From Riptortus pedestris (lineage: Eukaryota; Arthropoda; Insecta; Hemiptera; Alydidae), in assembly GCA_019009955.1 (NCBI GenBank), contig CM032228.1, positions 104,243,501 to 104,307,500 on the forward strand: DNA of 64,000 nt, given 5' to 3'. A program made the translations under genes and the position numbers. This document shows, piece by piece, positions 58,600 to 64,000 of this stretch. Positions within the stretch are counted from its first letter, which is position 1. Each line of letters begins with the position of its first letter. The notes below the pieces were generated by a model, which was not told the origin of the DNA, ran no database searches, and saw only the letters and a list, made by a program, of their open reading frames with translations.

Positions 58600-59086
58600 T
58601 TAGAATAATAGATTTTATAAAATTGATGCCTTCTCAATGGGGTCTTCCCTTTCAACTTTTAGTGCTGATGTATTCTTGGAGAATATAGAAAATAAAACAT
58701 TTCAGCACCCATTTTTTAAAAAGTATATAAAAACGTATTTCCGGTATGTGGACGATGTGTTTTGTATTAGGATGGGACGCATTCAAGAATTGAACGAATT
58801 AAAAGGGTTCATGGACCAGATCCACCAAAACATTAAGCTCACAACAGGAATTGAAATTCAAACAATACATGTTTAGGACTTTAATTTATAGAATATAACA
58901 TTTATAGAAAGCCAACCTACACTGACATGCCCATACCTGCAAATTCATTCCTTCATTGGATCCAAAAACTTAGTCTTTTCTCCGGAATCATTAATAGAAT
59001 GCTAAAGTACCCCTTGTTCCCAAAAAAATATAAAAATGAATATAATTTGATTATTAATTGAGTAATGAGAAATGGATATAAAAAAA
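58600..59086 (+). pseudogene. Penelope-like element: reverse transcriptase fragment
   Basis: KIDAFSMGSSLSTFSADVFL (from about 58620), then FKKYIKTYFRYVDDVFCI with the YVDD active site, then, after a frameshift at about 58875, a block with YRKPTYTDMPIPANSFLHWI, KLSLFSGIINRMLKYPLF and KYKNEY. MGS.LS and Y.DDVF with a YRKPT.TD block are diagnostic for Penelope-like reverse transcriptases, which are related to telomerase. The gene is cut at 59086 by a HINE-B and resumes at 63254. N-terminal palm motifs are missing upstream. Confidence 0.9.
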
Positions 59087-59520
59087 GTCCGTCACGCAGG
59101 GGCTGCGTAAACTAAGCAGATTTCTCACGTGTAGTTTTACAATAGAGAAATTTCACGAGAGCCGAAGAGTTAAGAAAACAGCCGACCTAGCTTTTGGCGG
59201 GAAACTCACTCTCATTCGTTATCCGGCCCGATTTCATAAAATTGTAAATATCTCGGTTAATATGCAAGATAGAGAATAAATGTATAAAAACAATATTTAT
59301 AGTAAATTTAATTTGCAATAAGATTGATTCTATATAATTTTTCCATCCGACGTATAGTAACGGAAATATTTCAAATTTTAGAAAATCCTCCCCTCTAACA
59401 CCCCCTCCCACTGGTCCGATTTCAGCCATTAACGAACTTGATCTTTCTTTTTACATAAAACGACTAAATATCGAGTTTGGTAACGATCAAACAAAAATTG
59501 CGACCGCTAGAGCGGTAGCA

Positions 59521-59576
<56 letters not shown>

Positions 59577-59580
<4 letters not shown>

Positions 59581-60882
59581 CTCAGATACCCGGCTTCGCC
59601 CGGCAATTCATTTGAACCTGAATGGTGATGTAATTTTTTTGGCAAGGCTTTACTTTGCACAATATTTTGACATTTACCCGTCCCAGTGTTTAGGGTTAAT
59701 ACCCATCGTTGCTGTGGATTTGTTAATAATAAAATTTATTTTATATGTAAGACTTCACTGTGTTCTGATTTGAATTCATTTTTCCAGGTGAGGTACCTGG
59801 CTGTTCATATTGGAAACAATTGTTAAGCATATCAATATTTCTACGCAATTACTTGCTCCACACACTGCTCCTGGAGAAATGTATAAAACAAAAGTTACTC
59901 TAAATAACAATGTAAACAACTTTTGTTATGTGCACGTTTGTCGAAAAACAAATAGAAAATAAAATATCGCGTATTTTTATTTCAGGCCTCCCTTATAAAC
60001 GCCACCCCCGTTCTAACCTAAAAATTTTAATACATCTTATAATCATGGAAGAATTAATGCTAATTCACATTCCGAGTTTTGTTAAATTCTGTTCAATCGT
60101 TAGAGCCCAACAAACTTGTTGGCTCCCGCTCTAGTTTTTAGTGTATATCTCCTTTATACTTTGTTATACGACAAAAATGAATATGACAAAAGTTACTTTA
60201 AATAACAAAATAAACAACTTGTGTCTTGTGCATATTTGCAGAATAACCAATAGGAAACGAAATATCGCTATTTTTAATTTCTGGCTTCCCTTATAACTCC
60301 CACTCCTGCCCATCCCTAGAAATGTTGGTATGGCGGGTTTTAATGTAAGCGTTAGTGCTAATACGTATACCGAGTTTTATTTATTTCGGATGGGTCTTTT
60401 GTCCCAAATAAAATTGTTCACTTCCGCTTTAGGTTTTAGCGTATATCTCGTTTATAATTCAGTATACGAAAAAAGTGTATATAACAAAAGTTACTCTAAA
60501 TAACAAAATAAACAACTTTTGTTATGTTCATATTTGCCGAAAAACTAATAGGAATCGAAATATCGCTATTATTAATTTCAGGCTTCCCTTATAACCCCCA
60601 CTCCTGTTTGTCTCAGAGGATATTAATATAGCCTAAAGTCTAAGTTGGTTTAGTAGTAATATACATACCAAGTTTCATAAAAATGTCGGTTTTTCAGCCG
60701 TTTTATGCGTGAAAAGGTAACAAACAAACAAACAAATAAACAAACAAACAAACAAACAAACAGACACGAAAGAAACAAAATGCAGTTATGGTGTCTATGA
60801 CATGTGAAACGAAAAGTTATCGTGAAATTTCGCGAAAAAAATCAATGTACAGACAGAGGTTACAATTTTATATATATATAGA
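59577..60882 (-). mobile_element. Helitron H20 (subfamily 1)
   Basis: Minus-strand 3' hairpin is mutated to TGCCGGGCGAAGCCGGGTAT, and CTAG is now CTAA. Three monomers, a CAAA tract and a 5' end TCTATATATATATAAAATTG at 60882, with one extra TCTA before it. Confidence 0.8.
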
Positions 60883-60894
60883 TAGATATATATG

Positions 60895-60968
60895 CAGTTT
60901 TGAACGGACCTCATTACCGTCATCTACGGTAGGGAGGAAGCTCACGGCGCCTATATACTCGAGGGCCC

Positions 60969-60970
<2 letters not shown>
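60895..60970 (+). other. Short HINE-B duplicate plus GC-rich 50-mer
   Basis: CAGTTTTGAACGGACCTCAT to CGTCATCT repeats the start of the HINE-B right block, then an unrelated GC-rich stretch (GCTCACGGCGCC, CTCGAGGGCCCCG) leads into TA repeat. Origin unknown. Confidence 0.5.

Positions 60971-61041
<71 letters not shown>
60971..61041. repeat. (TA)n tract, left of the mariner
   Basis: Pure TA repeat into which the mariner inserted. Confidence 0.95.
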
Positions 61042-61044
<3 letters not shown>

Positions 61045-61449
61045 TGTGTCCCCAAACCAAACGGCCAAACTTCAGGGATCGATAGAGGATCGAAAAACTA
61101 AGAAAAAAAGTCCTCTGGCATATGCCTCGTTTTCGCTTCGTTTTTGAGAAAATCACAAAAAACTGAAAATAGTTGTGCAAAAAGTGTATTTTTTTTAATA
61201 ATGTATTTAAATTAAAAAAAACTATTGACTTTTTGAGTAAGCTAAATTTTTTTAATTTACGCGGAGTAAATTTAGAAAACATGAATATTCTCACGCTTTC
61301 CTTATCAATAAAACGTCTAAGTTGAGTGTTTAAACTTAAAAAGAAAGGATTCAAATGTTTACTATCATTTTAATCCTTTTTGGGGGGAATCCAGCCTCGC
61401 ATTCTCACATTAGTGGTGTTGCTAGTACTGTTCAGTGAAGTCAACAAAT

Positions 61450-62428
61450 ATGGCTAGATTTACCAACGCTGAATACGCGGACATAGTCTACGTCTACGTA
61501 TTCTGCGATGGCAATGCAAGTTCGGGAATATCGCAGACGGTTTCCTGACCGAGAAACCCCTCACAGAGGTGTTTTTACCAGCACTTTCAGAAGGCTTCGA
61601 GAGACTGGGTCCTTCTCATGTAATCGTCGTGGAAACCGTATGCAGGCTCCGATGGAAGCCGACCTGAGGCGGAGGGAGAGGATACTGAGTCACTTCAATA
61701 CCAACCCTGGCACAAGCGTCCGGAGAGCTGCTTCGGTTCTAAGCATACCAAAGACAACCATTTGGCGCACATTAAGGGCTGACCGTAGGCATGCTTACCA
61801 TGTACAAAAGGTACAAAATTTAATACCCGCTGATTATCCCCGCCGATTAAATTTTTGTAATTGGTACAAAGAACAATTGCAAAACGATGTAAACTTAAGT
61901 TCGAAAGTAATCTGGACGGACGAAGCGACTTACCAGCATGAGTTTTCTGTAAACGTGTTGATCAGTCTTTGTTATAATCGCATAATAGGTCCCGTATTTT
62001 TACCTGCTCGACTTCACGCTGAAAGTTATCATCTATTCCTGGAGAATGACTTACGGGCACTTTTGGAAAATATCCCTTTGGAAACAAGGCTTGAGAGCTG
62101 GTTTCAACTCGATGGTTGTCCTGCACATTACGGAAGGGCCATACGAGACTGGTTGGACATCAACTACCCAGGTCGCTGGATAGGACGAGGTGGGCCGGTG
62201 CCTTGGCCTCCCCGGTCTCCGGACCTCACGCCACTAGATTTCTTCGTGTGGGGATACGTGAAAGAAAATGTCTACCGAGAGCCCGTCCGCACAAGGGATG
62301 ACCTCATCGAGCGCATCAGAATGGTTTGCAACCAGCTCACCGCAGAACAATGTTTAGATGGAGTGCGATCTGTGAGTACGCGATGTATTGCAGCGAGAGG
62401 CCAGGACTTCGAACAACATTTACGTTGA
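61450..62428 (+). pseudogene. mariner transposase (DD41D), frameshift and in-frame deletion
   Basis: Start MARFTNAEYADIVYVYVFCD at 61450, frameshift near 61510, then one long frame to 62428: RLRETGSFSCNRRG and the second helix-turn-helix (SVRRAASVLSIPKTTIWRTL), VIWTDEATYQHE (first catalytic D), NRIIGPVF, SWFQLDGCPAHYGRAIRDWL (second D), PPRSPDLTPLDFFVWGYVKE (third D). I count 41 residues between the second and third D. Only 63 residues separate the first two, about 30 fewer than usual; the loss lies between TYQHE and FSVNV. Frameshift plus deletion predict no activity. Confidence 0.88.
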
Positions 62429-62743
62429 CGCTTTAGAAATTAACAATGTAATTTTAGAGAAGGTAAAACCTTCAAAATTTTCAGGGTTTTTTTTCTCACT
62501 AAGGTAGACCCATATAAAAACTGAAACATTTATGTTTTCCAAGTAAGAATATTTAATTATTTTATTAATTTTCTAAATTTTTAATCTTTTTTTATGTTTT
62601 AATCTTCAGTTATTGTTCATAATGTAATCTACTTTAAATAGGTAATTTTTTTTATACTATGAATATTTGAATAAAAAAGTATTTATTATTTTTTCTTAAT
62701 AAAAAATTATTTTTTTTTCAATTATCTTTCTGTTAGTATAAGA

Positions 62744-62818
62744 ATCGAACGCGCCACTCCAGGTTTACCATGTGAGATAAAGGCCAACGCTTTAACTCAC
62801 ATGGCTAACCTGAGCCCC
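62744..62818 (-). mobile_element. SINE head alone, with 9-bp target duplication
   Basis: 75 bp containing only the tRNA-like part (minus strand GGGGCTCAGGTTAGCCATGT, GTTAAAGCGTTGGCC, GCGTTCGATT). AGTATAAGA flanks it at 62735-62743 and 62819-62827. The SINE body and tail are absent. Confidence 0.8.
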
Positions 62819-63053
62819 AGTATAAGATTGGAATACAATAATTGTATTGGAATAACATTTATTGCTAAAATTCATTCAAGGAATAAAATCCGCTCTTCCA
62901 TTGGTCTTAACTAGTTTTTGCACAACTCTTTTTATCTTTTTGTGATTTTCTCGAAAACGAAGCGAAAACGAGGCATATGCCAGAGGACTTTTTGTTTTAG
63001 TTTTTCGATCCTCTATTGATCCCTAAAGTTTGGCCGTTTGGTTTGGGGACACC

Positions 63054-63056
<3 letters not shown>

Positions 63057-63128
<72 letters not shown>
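63057..63128. repeat. (TA)n tract, right of the mariner
   Basis: Pure TA repeat continuing to the HINE-B right block. Confidence 0.95.
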
Positions 63129-63131
<3 letters not shown>

Positions 63132-63253
63132 TTTTGAACGGGCTTCATTTTCGTCATCTACTAGGTAGGATCAATGGACATTTGAAGAAAAATGTCGAAA
63201 ATTTCGTCATGAGTACAACCTCAATAGCCGATTTCCCTTAAGGGAAATCTGCT

Positions 63254-63516
63254 GAAATAAATAAGAGAGAAAAGAGTGGAGTATACAAGCTGAAGTGGAA
63301 ATGCACTGCTAAGCACGTCCGGCAAACAGGTAGGAAATGGAAAACAAGAATATGAGAGCACAGACTAGCCCCATCATAGCAATAACTTTTAAGGACCACT
63401 TAACTCGTTGTGACAATGCAATCCAAGACAGCAAAATAACACTATTACACAATTTAAATAAAAACAGAAAGTTGGAAATAAAAATAGTAAGGATACAAAA
63501 GGCAGAGTTCAATTAG
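63254..63516 (+). pseudogene. Penelope-like element: GIY-YIG endonuclease fragment
   Basis: EINKREKSGVYKLKWKCTAK then HVRQTGRKWKTRI, stop, EHR: the GIY (here GVY) and YIGQTGR-like (VRQTGR) motifs of the C-terminal endonuclease of Penelope-like elements. In another frame it continues ITFKDHLTRCDNAIQDSKIT and LLHNLNKNRKLEIKIVRIQ to a stop at 63514-63516, the usual end of the protein. This is the direct continuation of the fragment ending at 59086. Confidence 0.85.
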
Positions 63517-63942
63517 GTGCAGCTCGAGGTGGAAAGCCCCCTGGAACCAAATATACCATTCAGTAAATTGACAGGGCTTTGTTAGCTACCTTACTGCCCC
63601 TTCTCTAGTGATGTGTCTGTAGTTATGGAGTCATTTCCTTTTACTAAAGAGTAAGTTCAATTGTGTAATATATATACAACATTTTACAATTTTAATAAAT
63701 TATTCAGTTTAACTTATATTGTTGTCATATTAGAATTTAAATGATTAATGTAAAAATTTGTATTTTATTCAGCTTAAATTGATCATCATCATTGTATTTT
63801 TAGCCTTACGATGCTATGGATGTGATGAAACCAGTCGTCAAATATAAACATTTAATGCAGGAAGACTACATCTGTCTTGTCACTAATTTAGGTAGGATGA
63901 AATAATGTAGGCTACGCTTCCACTATAATAATTTAATAACAC
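63517..63942 (+). other. Probable Penelope 3' region
   Basis: Follows the Penelope stop. At about 63814 the plus strand has CTTACGATG...GATGAAACCAGTCGTC, which looks like a decayed hammerhead core (CTTACGA for CTGACGA). No frame. Confidence 0.4.
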
Positions 63943-63981
63943 GGCAAAGCGCTTTCGATGCTGTGCATCATCGTCAGTGCC
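63943..63981 (-). ncRNA. Hammerhead-ribozyme motif (Penelope type)
   Basis: Minus strand: GGCA, CTGACGA, T, GATGC/GCATC stem II with loop ACA, GAAA, AGCGCT palindrome, T, TGCC. Same as the copy at 55021 apart from the stem II loop and position 17 (U instead of C), and followed by the same GTGGAAGCGTAGCC. Both stem I (GGCA/TGCC) and the core are intact. Confidence 0.75.
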
Positions 63982-64000
63982 CGAAGGTTTTCGATGTTGA

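Larger units (their letters stand above)
61042..63056 (+). mobile_element. DD41D-type mariner element, 2,015 bp
   Basis: TA on both sides. Terminal inverted repeats of about 140 bp: CAGTGTGTCCCCAAACCAAA at the left (to about 61184) against TTTGGTTTGGGGACACCCTG at the right (from about 62915), with few mismatches. It contains one transposase pseudogene and a SINE head. Long terminal repeats are unusual for mariners, whose repeats are usually near 30 bp. Confidence 0.9.
59087..63253 (+). mobile_element. HINE-B with Helitron and mariner inside it
   Basis: Left end GTCCGTCACGCAGGGGCTGC at 59087; right end GATTTCCCTTAAGGGAAATC then TGCT at 63253. The body reaches GCGACCGCTAGAGCGGTAGC and a TA tract (59524-59576); the right block restarts at 63130. 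Between them lie a Helitron, a short HINE-B piece, and a mariner in TA repeat. The insertion splits a Penelope reading frame and leaves no clear target duplication, only A-run ambiguity. Confidence 0.8.

Noticed and set aside
60940..60970. Vector polylinker contamination (CTCGAG next to GGGCCC)
   Set aside because: Only two adjacent restriction-like sites, no further vector sequence, and TA repeats continue on both sides.
63814..63850. Another hammerhead ribozyme on the plus strand
   Set aside because: The core reads CTTACGA and neither stem I nor stem III can be drawn convincingly; mentioned only as a decayed motif.

Overview
This is a strongly AT-rich eukaryotic window made almost entirely of layered transposable elements and simple repeats. 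I recognise no intact host gene, tRNA gene, rRNA gene or prokaryotic operon. The mix (DD41D-type mariner, TTAA-flanked piggyBac, Penelope-like elements with hammerhead-ribozyme motifs, short non-autonomous Helitrons starting TCTATATATATA and ending CTAG, a tRNA-derived SINE, and a multicopy protein family I associate with arthropods) suggests an arthropod, probably an insect. I cannot name a species.

Layout. 1-4.9 kb: a short Helitron, a dead Tc1 transposase, a Helentron-like element (called HINE-B here) and a LINE fragment with a SINE inside it. 5.0-7.9 kb: a reverse Helitron split by a LINE with a GATA-repeat tail, which itself holds a small ribozyme-bearing insert. 7.9-20.6 kb: nine Helitrons in both orientations, several abutting head to tail at an identical 20-nt junction and carrying 2-4 internal monomers of about 298 bp. 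20.8-22.5 kb: LINE reverse transcriptase remnant. 24.5-26.0 kb: a 1,501-bp piggyBac-like element with terminal repeats and TTAA duplications but a broken gene. 30.2-33.5 kb: a perfect 26-bp inverted repeat, then a HINE-B hit by a Helitron and a mariner, the mariner in turn split by a LINE with a 15-bp target duplication. 34.1-38.7 kb: a second Helitron cluster. 41-50 kb: a degenerate Helitron, a 231-bp GA tract, a broken arthropod multicopy gene and HINE-B pieces, one inserted in another. 51-56 kb: Penelope-type hammerhead motifs. 58.6-63.5 kb: a Penelope-like gene split between its reverse transcriptase and GIY-YIG endonuclease by a HINE-B that contains a Helitron and a DD41D mariner, the mariner holding a SINE head.

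Working together. There is no functional gene circuit here. The elements interact as insertion targets: the TA microsatellite inside HINE-B repeatedly received Helitrons and a mariner, and Helitron 5' ends seem to have received further Helitrons. The points most worth checking are the stacked-Helitron junction model, the hammerhead motifs with palindromic stem III, and the assignment of HINE-B to the Helentron class. All coordinates of repeat edges were read by eye and may be off by a few bases where edges lie in TA or A runs.
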